Assembly: GCA_002343325.1 (NCBI GenBank)
Contig: DDSG01000151.1
Location: 1-23,641, forward strand
DNA: 23,641 bases
Direction: 5' to 3'
Source of the DNA: Phycisphaerales bacterium UBA2396
GTDB taxonomy: Bacteria > Planctomycetota > Phycisphaerae > Phycisphaerales > UBA1924
Shown here: in pieces, positions 14,209 through 21,361 of the stretch
Position numbering within the stretch: the stretch's first letter is position 1
Layout: each line of letters begins with the position of its first letter
Position numbers and translations under genes: made by a program
Notes under the pieces: model-generated
Databases searched by the model: none
What the model was told of the DNA's origin: nothing
What the model saw: only the letters and a program-made list of their open reading frames with translations

Positions 14209-15213
14209 TTACAGAGACGAATCCGCCGAGAGGACCGCGTCCCACGCGGCGATCGCCCGCCCGGTCATCTCCCCCACCACCCCGCCCGCGATCATCTCTC
14301 GCTCGATCTGCACCACGGGAAGCACGCCCCACGACGAATTGGTGAGCATCACCTCGTCGGCGCGAAGCACGTCCTCGATCGTCACCATCCGCCGGCGAAC
14401 CTCGATCCCCGACGCGGACGCCCAGTCCATCAGCCAGCGTCGCACTGTGCCCGGCAGCACCGGCGAGGGAAGCGCCCCGCCGGGCTTCATCCCCGCCGCC
14501 CGCGACGGATCGAACTCGCCGCCCGTGGCGACCTCTTCCTCTTCCCCTCGCGCGATCGGGGTCACCATCACACCGTCGCGGACGAGCACGGCGTTGCTCA
14601 CGCACCCGCCCGCAAGGTGATTGCTCACCTGAAAGACCATCGCCTCACCCGCGCCCACCGCGGCAGCCCGCTGCAACTCGCGCAGCCGCGCCCAGTAGTT
14701 GAGCGTCTTGTGCCCGGCCGTCGGATCCAAAGGGTTCACGCGCAGATCGGCGATCGTCGCGCGTATGCCCCGCTCGAACATCTCCTCCGGGTATGCCGTC
14801 GCCGGCTGCACATGCACCACCAGCGTCGGCTCGTGCGCGCCCCCCCCACCACCACCCGGGGCGGAGATCCCGGGTCTGGCGAGCAGGTTCAGATCTCCCC
14901 CCGAGATCGTCAGGCGAACGCGGAACCGCTCGGTGTCGCGCGATGACTCGGCCTCCTTCGCCGCCGTGCGGACCACAGCCTCGCCCAGCGCGTCGGTATG
15001 CAGCGTCGAGACCAACCCCAGCGACAACGCCGACTGCTTGAGCCGCTCCAAGTGCTCCCACAGCATCACGACGCGAGGGCGGCCGCCCTTGGGCGACGCC
15101 ACCGCCGTCATCGTCTCAAAGAGACCCACGCCATGCTGAAACCCAGCGTCGAACGCCGAGACCTTCGCCTCGCCCGCCGCCACGAACGCTCCGTTCAGGA
15201 AGACCGTCGCCAT
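14209..15213 (-). CDS. PLP-dependent class IV aminotransferase
   Basis: The protein has 334 residues from ATG 15213. The open frame runs further upstream but overlaps the pseudopilin gene. This is fold-type IV (IlvE / D-amino-acid aminotransferase / PabC family). It starts with F-L-N-G-A-F-V, then F-D-A-G-F-Q-H-G-V-G-L-F-E-T. The Schiff-base lysine is probably K169 in A-G-H-K169-T-L-N-Y-W, and the phosphate-binding end is V-M-L-T-N-S-S-W-G-V-L-P-V. Members are branched-chain or D-amino acid aminotransferases or aminodeoxychorismate lyases, and sequence alone does not choose. A Gly-rich insert near 110-120 is unusual. It starts 20 bases after the pseudopilin stop on the same strand, so co-transcription is likely, though a metabolic link is not obvious. 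Confidence 0.88.
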   Translation of the reverse strand: MATVFLNGAFVAAGEAKVSAFDAGFQHGVGLFETMTAVASPKGGRPRVVMLWEHLERLKQSALSLGLVSTLHTDALGEAVVRTAAKEAESSRDTERFRVRLTISGGDLNLLARPGISAPGGGGGGAHEPTLVVHVQPATAYPEEMFERGIRATIADLRVNPLDPTAGHKTLNYWARLRELQRAAAVGAGEAMVFQVSNHLAGGCVSNAVLVRDGVMVTPIARGEEEEVATGGEFDPSRAAGMKPGGALPSPVLPGTVRRWLMDWASASGIEVRRRMVTIEDVLRADEVMLTNSSWGVLPVVQIEREMIAGGVVGEMTGRAIAAWDAVLSADSSL

Positions 15214-15233
15214 ACGCGACAAGCCTAACGCCC

Positions 15234-16136
15234 TTAGGGCAATCGCGGCGGATCGTCGTCGGCCCCGGTGCCGCTGAAGAGCGCGTTGGTCGGCCCGTCG
15301 GCCCCACCCCCGAACGTCACAAAGCTCAGGTCGGGGTTCTGCCGATACCCCAGATCGCGCAGCGACTTCACGTCGGCGTGCCCGTCGCCGAACATCACCG
15401 CGACTCGCCCGCCGCCGAACCCGCGCCCGCCGTGCCGATCGTGCACCCCGTTGCGCTTGGGGCTGCTGGCGATATCCCCCCCGGGGATCAGCCTGGGCGG
15501 ATCGATCGAGAACCCTTCGTTCCCCAAGGCCGTTTCCGTGCGGCCGTCGTTCTCGTACAGGGTTCGGTCGGCCATCGCAAACGCCGCCGCCGTCCCCATG
15601 CTGTCGCCCGCGACCACCGTTCCCGAAGGCACCGTCACCTTGCTCATCCGCACGGGCCAGTTGTGGTACTTCCCGTTGGTCATGCGGCTGTTGCCGAGAA
15701 ACTGGTAGTTGTACCCGTACGAGGAATTCCGCTCGTCGGTCCACTCGGGCGTTTCCGGACAGACATAGATCTTGCTGTCGTAATCCTGCCGCCCGTTATC
15801 CGTCCGTGGGTCCTCAAAGGCGTACAGCCCGACATACCCCCCGATCCGCGCGATCCAGGTCGGCCTGAACTTGATCCCGTTGCCCACCTCGTGCCAGTTC
15901 GCCGGATTGCCCACGCCCCCGCCCAGATCCGGCGCGCGATGGGCCACCAGCACGTCCCGATTCGCGTCGGCGTACATCTGCCACCCCGCGGCGAGGTTCC
16001 GCAGATTCGACTGGCAGACCAGCGCCCGCGCATTCCGCCGCGCCGACCCGAGCGCCGGCAGCAACAGCCCCACCAGCACCGCGATGATCGCGATCACGAC
16101 CAATAACTCGATCAACGTGAACCCGCGTTTCGACAT
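15234..16136 (-). CDS. Type II secretion pseudopilin-like protein (prepilin N-terminus, H-X-DG type)
   Basis: The start ATG 16136 is preferred over GTG 16154, since AGAGG lies about 7 bases before it; it gives 300 residues. The N-terminus is M-S-K-R-G|F-T-L-I-E-L-L-V-V-I-A-I-I: prepilin peptidase would cut after G5, methylate F6, and E10 is the conserved assembly Glu. About 20 hydrophobic residues follow. The C-terminal part has R-H-G-G...V-M-F-G-D-G-H-A, the His...Asp-Gly feature of the large planctomycete family, here with 15 residues between His and Asp-Gly rather than 9. These proteins are abundant in Planctomycetes; most are of unknown individual function, probably minor pilins of an envelope secretion or pilus machine. 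It sits between clpB and the aminotransferase gene. Confidence 0.9.
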   Translation of the reverse strand: MSKRGFTLIELLVVIAIIAVLVGLLLPALGSARRNARALVCQSNLRNLAAGWQMYADANRDVLVAHRAPDLGGGVGNPANWHEVGNGIKFRPTWIARIGGYVGLYAFEDPRTDNGRQDYDSKIYVCPETPEWTDERNSSYGYNYQFLGNSRMTNGKYHNWPVRMSKVTVPSGTVVAGDSMGTAAAFAMADRTLYENDGRTETALGNEGFSIDPPRLIPGGDIASSPKRNGVHDRHGGRGFGGGRVAVMFGDGHADVKSLRDLGYRQNPDLSFVTFGGGADGPTNALFSGTGADDDPPRLP

Positions 16137-16226
16137 ACCGAAACCTCTTGGCACCTCGCCGAGACGTGGCCCTCACTGTACGGCGACGGCCCCCTTTGGT
16201 TTCGGTCAATCCCGGGTCATCCATCA

Positions 16227-18959
16227 TCACTTCCTGAACACGTACCCCCCACCCGCGAAGTCGACCTCGATGCGGTCGCCCTCGCCGAACTCCCCACGCA
16301 GCACGCGGCTCGCCAGCGGGTTCTCCACGCGGTCCTGGATCGTCCGCTTCAGAGGCCTTGCCCCGAACGCCGGGTCGTACCCCTCGCTCGCCAGCTCCGC
16401 CTTAGCCGCGTCCGTCACCGCGAGCGTCATGCCCCGCTCCGCCAGACGCTTCACCACGCGACCGAGCTGGATCTCGGCGATTCGGCCCATGTCGGCCTTG
16501 CGCAACTGGTGGAAGACGATCGTTTCGTCGATGCGGTTGAGAATCTCCGGGCGCAGGAACCCGCCCCCCTGGAAATTCTGCATCACCTCGACCACCTTGG
16601 GCGACAACCCGGCGGCCTTGCCGAGCTGCTCCATCGCCACCGCCGCCGGCCCGCGCCGCAGCAGCTCGCGGACGCACGCCTCGATCTCCCAATCCTCCGC
16701 GCCCTTGGCCGTCAGCTCCTGAATCTGCTGGCTTCCGAAGTTGCTCGTCATCACGATGATGGTGTTCTTGAAGTCAACCGTGCGTCCCTGCCCGTCCGTC
16801 AGTCGCCCGTCGTCGAGCACCTGCAACAGCACGTTGAAGACCTCGGGATGTGCCTTCTCGATCTCGTCGAGCAGGATCACGCTATACGGCCGACGCCGCA
16901 CCGCCTCCGTAAGCTGCCCGCCCTCTTCGAAGCCGACATACCCGGGCGGGGCGCCGATGAGCCTCGCGACGGCGTGCTTCTCGCCGTACTCGCTCATATC
17001 AATGCGAACGACCGCGTCCTCTGTGTCGAACAGGAACTCCGCGAGCGCCTTGCACGTCTCGGTCTTGCCCACGCCCGTCGGCCCAAGGAACAGGAAGCTG
17101 CCGATGGGCCGCCTCGGGTCGCCAAGACCGGCCCGCGAACGACGCACCGCATTGGCGACCGCCATCAGCGCGTGGTCCTGCCCCACCACTCTCGCTCGCA
17201 GCCCATCCTCCATGCGCAGCAGCTTGTCTCGCTCGCCTTCCACGAGCTTCGCGACGGGAATCCCGGTCCAACGCGAGACCACCTCGGCAATCTCTTCCGC
17301 GTCGACCTCCTGCTTCAGGAGTCGCTTGCCCTTGGTCGCACGGGTTTCCGACGCGGGCTTCTCGGTCGCTTCAAGCCTCACCTTCATCGCCTTGAGCGCC
17401 GTGTCCTCCTCGGCCAGGGCGTGAAACTCGCTCTCGGGGACGCGTTCGCCGCGCCGGGCACGATCCTGAATCGACGCCATCTTCTGCTCGAAGGCCACAC
17501 GCCGGGTGTCGTACTCCTTGCGGATCTTCCCCTCGTCGCCCAGGCCCGCCTTCTCCAGCTCCCACTGCGACCGAAGCTCCTGGAGCTCCTTCTCGACCTC
17601 TGCCAGCTCGCTCTGCGTCTCGCCGGCCTGCTTTGTCGCGTCGGTGCCGCTTTCCATCTTCAGTTGGTTCAACGTCAGCTCGAGCTGCGTCTTCCTCCGG
17701 ATCAGCCGATCGATCTCCTCGGGCACGCTGCTGATCTCGATCGCCAGCCGGCTTGCCGCCTCGTCGACCAGATCGATCGCCTTGTCGGGCAGGAATCGGT
17801 CGGCGATGTACCGATGGCTCAGGTTCGCTGCCGCGAGAATCGCCGCGTCCTGGATCTTGACGCCGTGGTGCGACTCATACCTCGGCTTGAGCCCGCGGAG
17901 AATCGCCACCGTCGCCTCGACGCTGGGCTGATCGACGTAGATGGGCTGGAATCGCCTCTCGAACGCCGCGTCCTTCTCGACGTGCTTGCGATACTCGTCG
18001 AGCGTGGTGGCGCCGATACACCTCAGCTCGCCCCTCGCGAGCGCCGGCTTGAGCAGGTTGCCCGCGGAGACCGCGCCCTCGGCCGCCCCCGCACCGATGA
18101 TCGTGTGCAGTTCGTCGATGAACAGGATGATCCGTCCCGATGCCGCCTGCACCTCGCGCAAGACCGCCTTGAGCCGCTCCTCGAACTCGCCGCGGAACTT
18201 GGCGCCCGCCAGCAGCCGCCCCACGTCCAAAGCCATGATCTTCACGCCCCGCATGTGGTCCGGGCAGTCGCCCGCGACAATCCGCTGCGCGAGCCCCTCG
18301 GCGATCGCCGTCTTGCCCACGCCCGGCTCACCAATCAGCACGGGGTTGTTCTTGGTCCGCCGACCCAGCACCTGCAGACACCGGCGGATCTCGTCGTCGC
18401 GCCCGATCACGGGATCCAGCTTGCCCGACTGAGCACGCTCCGTCAGATCGATCGCGTACTTCTTGAGCGACTCGTAGTTCCCCTCCGCGCCCTGATCCGT
18501 CACGTTGGTCACCCCGGACTCCTTCCTCACCTGCCGGATGATCTCCAGCAGCTTGCCCCGCCCCAGCGACGCGCCCCCCGCCGACGAAAGCACCGAACGC
18601 GCCGGCCCATCAACCTCCGCCACCGCGAGCAGCAAGTGCTCGGTGCTGACGTACTGATCCTCAAGCCGCTTGGCCTCGGCCTCGGCCTTGCCCAGGATCT
18701 CGATCAGTTGCCTCCCGCCCTGCCCCGCCCCGCCGCTCACCGTCGGCAGCTTGGACAGCTCTCGTTCGACCGCCCCTCGCACCGCCGCAACCGAGACGCC
18801 CGCCCGCCCGAGCACCATCGAGGCCACGCCCCCTTCTTCCTCCAGAAGCGACGACAGCACGTGCAGCCCCCCCACTTCCGCATGCGCACGCCCCACGGCC
18901 GCCGTCTGGGCCGATGCCAATGCCTGCTGCGCCGCCGTCGTCAATCGGTCCATCCTCAT
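16227..18959 (-). CDS. clpB: ATP-dependent disaggregase ClpB (Hsp100)
   Basis: The protein has 910 residues, GGGAG 5 bases before ATG 18959. An in-frame ATG at 18953 is an alternative start. Order: Clp-N repeats (1-145), AAA+ domain 1 with Walker A G-E-P-G-V-G-K216-T and Walker B L-F-I-D-E, a coiled-coil middle domain (~410-540), and AAA+ domain 2 with G-P-T-G-V-G-K632-T, Walker B I-L-L-D-E-I-E-K and the sensor-2 region G-A-R-P-L-K-R. It rescues aggregated proteins with DnaK in the cytoplasm. Compared with E. coli ClpB there are about 30 extra residues between N740 (T-S-N) and R803 (R-P-E-I-L-N-R-I-D), in domain 2. No CIRCE element was seen upstream, so heat-shock control is not evident from the sequence. 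Confidence 0.97.
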   Translation of the reverse strand: MRMDRLTTAAQQALASAQTAAVGRAHAEVGGLHVLSSLLEEEGGVASMVLGRAGVSVAAVRGAVERELSKLPTVSGGAGQGGRQLIEILGKAEAEAKRLEDQYVSTEHLLLAVAEVDGPARSVLSSAGGASLGRGKLLEIIRQVRKESGVTNVTDQGAEGNYESLKKYAIDLTERAQSGKLDPVIGRDDEIRRCLQVLGRRTKNNPVLIGEPGVGKTAIAEGLAQRIVAGDCPDHMRGVKIMALDVGRLLAGAKFRGEFEERLKAVLREVQAASGRIILFIDELHTIIGAGAAEGAVSAGNLLKPALARGELRCIGATTLDEYRKHVEKDAAFERRFQPIYVDQPSVEATVAILRGLKPRYESHHGVKIQDAAILAAANLSHRYIADRFLPDKAIDLVDEAASRLAIEISSVPEEIDRLIRRKTQLELTLNQLKMESGTDATKQAGETQSELAEVEKELQELRSQWELEKAGLGDEGKIRKEYDTRRVAFEQKMASIQDRARRGERVPESEFHALAEEDTALKAMKVRLEATEKPASETRATKGKRLLKQEVDAEEIAEVVSRWTGIPVAKLVEGERDKLLRMEDGLRARVVGQDHALMAVANAVRRSRAGLGDPRRPIGSFLFLGPTGVGKTETCKALAEFLFDTEDAVVRIDMSEYGEKHAVARLIGAPPGYVGFEEGGQLTEAVRRRPYSVILLDEIEKAHPEVFNVLLQVLDDGRLTDGQGRTVDFKNTIIVMTSNFGSQQIQELTAKGAEDWEIEACVRELLRRGPAAVAMEQLGKAAGLSPKVVEVMQNFQGGGFLRPEILNRIDETIVFHQLRKADMGRIAEIQLGRVVKRLAERGMTLAVTDAAKAELASEGYDPAFGARPLKRTIQDRVENPLASRVLRGEFGEGDRIEVDFAGGGYVFRK

Positions 18960-19292
18960 GGAGTCTCCCGCCTTTCAGGGTGTCGTCCCCCACCATCCAC
19001 CTTGCAACTGCCGTGCCCGCTCACAACCCACCCCGGGCCGTCGCCGGGCCATCCCCGCCGCCGCCAACGGGCCCGGTATGCCGCTCGATCGACTGAGCGC
19101 CTGTCAGACTGGCACACCAATGAACCCGCCCGACAGCCGGGAACTGCCACAGTTCTTCTGCGTATTCCCCACGCAGGGCCGCGAGCCACTCACCACATGT
19201 GGGTGGACCATCGCGGAACCGAGTTGACGCCGGCATCCCGGGCCGGTACAACTCCCCTCCCCTCGCACGGGAATCGCAAGGAGTCCAACACG
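18960..19292. other. Intergenic region between clpB and the lipoprotein gene
   Basis: These 333 bases have no convincing gene. Short frames on both strands lack ribosome binding sites and recognisable content. The right part holds the promoter of the lipoprotein gene (19224-19252). The left part should hold the clpB promoter, for which I see no clear consensus. Confidence 0.5.
19224..19252 (+). promoter_or_regulatory. Sigma70-type promoter of the lipoprotein gene
   Basis: TTGACG (19224-19229, 5 of 6), a 17-base spacer and TACAAC (19247-19252, 4 of 6) are correctly oriented. Transcription would start near 19259, leaving about 34 bases before ATG 19293, with AAGGAG at 19278-19283. This is the best consensus promoter in the window. 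Confidence 0.65.
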
Positions 19293-19577
19293 ATGAACCG
19301 CCGCACGATCCGCGTCACGCTCCCCCTGTTCGTCCTCGCCGCCCTCGGCGTGGTGGGCGGCTGCACGAACGCGGCCAAGCCCGGCGAGAGCCTGTCGGCC
19401 ATCCGCCTTAACCCCACGCCCGCCGAAGTCACGCTGAACGAGACGAAGGACGAGATCGACAACCGGATCTACGGCATCACGTTCGACCAGAACTGGCTCA
19501 TGATGACCCGCGACGCCGGCCGCGTCATGCTGCTGGAGCGTCCGAGCCGCCTGGCGCCCGAGCCGATCGCGTACTGA
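19293..19577 (+). CDS. Small putative lipoprotein
   Basis: The protein has 94 residues, with AAGGAG 9 bases before ATG 19293. The N-terminus has Arg residues at 3-4 and 7, a hydrophobic stretch, and V-V-G-G-C24-T as a probable lipobox; Gly at -2 is somewhat unusual. The mature part (~70 residues) is mostly polar with no repeats: N-E-T-K-D-E-I-D-N-R-I-Y-G-I-T-F-D-Q-N-W-L-M-M-T-R-D. I do not recognise a family, though similar short lipoproteins are common in planctomycetes. The gene stands alone between its own promoter and a strong terminator, which fits a monocistronic envelope protein. It would be anchored in the inner or outer membrane after lipid modification of C24. Confidence 0.8.
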   Translation: MNRRTIRVTLPLFVLAALGVVGGCTNAAKPGESLSAIRLNPTPAEVTLNETKDEIDNRIYGITFDQNWLMMTRDAGRVMLLERPSRLAPEPIAY

Positions 19578-19604
19578 TCGCCAAGTACGCTCCTCACACG
19601 AACA

Positions 19605-19640
19605 AAAAAGGCCAGCCCTCGCGGGTCGGCCTTTTTGTTT
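19605..19640. terminator. Bidirectional rho-independent terminator
   Basis: AAAAAGGCC (19605-19613) pairs with GGCCTTTTT (19628-19636). The inner GCCC/GGGT pairs around a TCGC loop, and T-rich tracts follow on the + strand (TTTTTGTTT) and on the - strand (TTTTTTGTT). It serves the convergent lipoprotein gene and the - strand gene ending at 19661. Confidence 0.9.
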
Positions 19641-19660
19641 CACGCAGACTGGGATGTCGC

Positions 19661-20092
19661 TTAGGCCGCGGTGTACTGGCCGCGCGAGACCTTCTTGAAC
19701 TTGTTGCTCTTGATGAGCGTCTGGTTCACGATGGTGCGGAAGTTGGCCGCGGTCGTCTTGTAGCCCGCATCCTGGACCTTGGCGGTCGCTTCCGTGACGG
19801 ACATTGTCCGCCCCTTGAGCAGCTTCGCCAAAGCCTCGATCAGGTTGGTGTCGTTCTTGTGCCTCTTCCGGCCGCCCGCAAGCAGTGGGCGACGGCCCGG
19901 GGCCGCGACCGCGCCGGCCGAACCACCCAGCGCCTCGATCGCCGACGCGATCGTCCGCACTCGCGCCTGTGCCTTTGCCAGCTTTCGATAGAGAGAAGGC
20001 AGCCGCTTCTGCCGACGGCGCAATTCCGCCTGCAATTCCTCGATGCTCAGGGTGCCCGCGCCCGCCGCTGCCGTCTTCGTTCGCTTCGCCAT
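19661..20092 (-). CDS. Small basic protein: coiled-coil plus winged-helix-like C-terminal domain
   Basis: The protein has 143 residues. GGAG lies 8-9 bases before ATG 20092. Residues 15-55 are a helical, Arg/Lys/Glu-rich segment likely to form a coiled coil (S-I-E-E-L-Q-A-E-L-R-R-R-Q-K). A Gly/Arg-rich linker follows, and residues ~85-143 resemble the HARE-HTH winged-helix group: N-L-I-E-A-L-A-K-L-L, then T-E-A-T-A-K-V-Q-D-A-G-Y, N-F-R-T-I-V-N-Q-T-L and S-R-G-Q-Y-T. Such proteins are frequent and uncharacterised in planctomycetes. The high positive charge and fold suggest DNA binding, either nucleoid-associated or regulatory; this is inference. It lies downstream of parB on the same strand, with a 143-base gap, so it is probably transcribed separately. 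Confidence 0.8.
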   Translation of the reverse strand: MAKRTKTAAAGAGTLSIEELQAELRRRQKRLPSLYRKLAKAQARVRTIASAIEALGGSAGAVAAPGRRPLLAGGRKRHKNDTNLIEALAKLLKGRTMSVTEATAKVQDAGYKTTAANFRTIVNQTLIKSNKFKKVSRGQYTAA

Positions 20093-20235
20093 GGTGGCCG
20101 CTCCGTGCCCCCACCACTGCTGTTGATCAGGTGGTGCCTTGGCGCCGAACCCATACGACGCATGGAATGTTATGCCGCAGGATGCAACGTTTCATCCGGT
20201 AGCCATATTCGATTCCAGGTCCCCTTGAAGTGGTC

Positions 20236-21234
20236 TCATGCCTGATCGAACCCCATCCGCCTGAGCATCCCGTCAAAGTGGTCAAGGCCGTAGTACTCGA
20301 GCTCGATCGAGCCCTTGTCGCCGCGCGCGGGCCGGATCGCGACCTTGGTGCCGAGGTACTGGCCAAGCCGTCTTTCGAGATCCGCGAGCACCGCCCGCTT
20401 TGCGTCCTGTCCCGGCACGGGGTCGGGCAGCCGAATCACACCGGCCGCCCACTTCTTCACCGCACCCTCGGTCTGCCGCACGCTCCAGGCCTCTTCCGCC
20501 GCACGCTTGGCGAGCTCTACTCGACCGGCCCCGGCGGGCAACGCGAGCAGCACCTTCGCGTGGCCTGCCTGCAGACCGCCCGTGCGCACCAGGTCCGCGA
20601 CTTCCGATTCCAACTCGGTCAGCCGCACCAGGTTCGCCACAGATGATCGCTCGATGCCGATTCGCTCGGCGATCTGCTCCTGTGTGAGCCCGAATCGCTC
20701 CCCCATACGACGCAACGCCCATCCCTTGTCGATGGCGTTCAGGTCCTCTCGCTGCACGTTCTCCACCACCGCCCAGGCGGCAGCGTCTTCGTCGCTAAGG
20801 TCCCGCACGATCGCAGGAATCGACTCCAAACCCGCCTTGATCGCGGCCCTCCACCGCCTCTCGCCCGCAACCAGCTCATACCCCCCACCACTCGACCGAC
20901 GAACCACGACCGGCTGCATCAGGCCGCTCTGGGCAATCGACGACGAAAGCTCGTCGATTGTGCGATCGTCGAACGATTGTCGTGGTTGGTATTTGTTAGG
21001 TATAATCCCGGAGCATTTAATGGAGAGAAGTCCGGTGGTGGGTTCTGTTTGTGGTTTGATTGGGTTCTCTGGTTGAATCTCGACCGTTTTGGGTGTGACC
21101 TCAACAGGGCCGAGCAGTGCTGCGAGTCCGCGACCGAGTCTCTTCTTGTTCATGTCGTGCGAAGGACTCGCTGGTGGTGTTCCATGTGGAACAGTGGTTG
21201 GGCCGGCAGCGTTGCGTGGGGTGGGGCGTGACAT
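20236..21234 (-). CDS. parB: Chromosome-partitioning protein ParB
   Basis: This is a CTP-dependent clamp that loads at parS and organises the origin region. ATG 21234 is chosen because GGAGG lies 6 bases before it, giving 332 residues. Internal ATG 21153 (M-N-K-K-R-L-G-R-G-L-A-A-L-L-G) is the classic ParB N-terminus but has no clear Shine-Dalgarno. Motifs: I-I-P-N-K-Y-Q-P-R, the CTP-site G124-E-R-R-W-R-A130, E-N-V-Q-R-E-D-L-N-A-I-D, and the HTH T-Q-E-Q-I-A-E-R-I-G-I-E-R-S-S-V. The C-terminal ~80 residues form the dimerisation part, ending M-G-F-D-Q-A. The gene normally beside it, parA, is absent: upstream is an ABC ATPase gene. Two parS-like sites flank or lie within its 5' part. No terminator was seen after the stop. 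Confidence 0.95.
   Translation of the reverse strand: MSRPTPRNAAGPTTVPHGTPPASPSHDMNKKRLGRGLAALLGPVEVTPKTVEIQPENPIKPQTEPTTGLLSIKCSGIIPNKYQPRQSFDDRTIDELSSSIAQSGLMQPVVVRRSSGGGYELVAGERRWRAAIKAGLESIPAIVRDLSDEDAAAWAVVENVQREDLNAIDKGWALRRMGERFGLTQEQIAERIGIERSSVANLVRLTELESEVADLVRTGGLQAGHAKVLLALPAGAGRVELAKRAAEEAWSVRQTEGAVKKWAAGVIRLPDPVPGQDAKRAVLADLERRLGQYLGTKVAIRPARGDKGSIELEYYGLDHFDGMLRRMGFDQA
21178..21193. promoter_or_regulatory. parS-like site 1, inside the 5' end of parB
   Basis: TGTTCCATGTGGAACA is a 16-base near-palindrome with a single mismatch between its halves and differs by one base from the site at 21320-21335 in the core. It matches the bacterial parS pattern (TGTTNCACGTGAAACA-type). If parB starts at 21234 it encodes part of V-P-H-G-T; if the start is 21153 it lies in the 5' untranslated region. 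Confidence 0.8.
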
Positions 21235-21319
21235 GGGAACCTCCACCCAGAGCGTATCCGATTTCTATTGTGTTGTGCTCGAAGGCGACAACGAGCACTC
21301 GCAGTGATGTCTCGTCTGT

Positions 21320-21335
21320 TGTTCCACGTGGAACG
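21320..21335. promoter_or_regulatory. parS-like site 2, upstream of parB
   Basis: TGTTCCACGTGGAACG contains the perfect 14-base palindrome GTTCCACGTGGAAC. It lies in the 127-base spacer between parB and the ABC ATPase gene, 142 bases from site 1. Together they form a small parS cluster for ParB loading and could also affect parB transcription. Confidence 0.85.
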
Positions 21336-21361
21336 GGTACGTTGTTCGCTCCGGGTGGTTC

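Noticed and set aside
19021..19251. Possible 76-codon - strand gene upstream of clpB (contains E-E-L-W-Q-F-P)
   Set aside because: No usable ribosome binding site, no recognised family, and it overlaps the lipoprotein promoter on the other strand. The composition does not differ from chance frames.
16509..19577. Long + strand frame (1022 codons) opposite clpB running into the lipoprotein gene
   Set aside because: The part up to ~18959 mirrors clpB. Only the last 94 codons, with their own promoter and AAGGAG, form a real gene.
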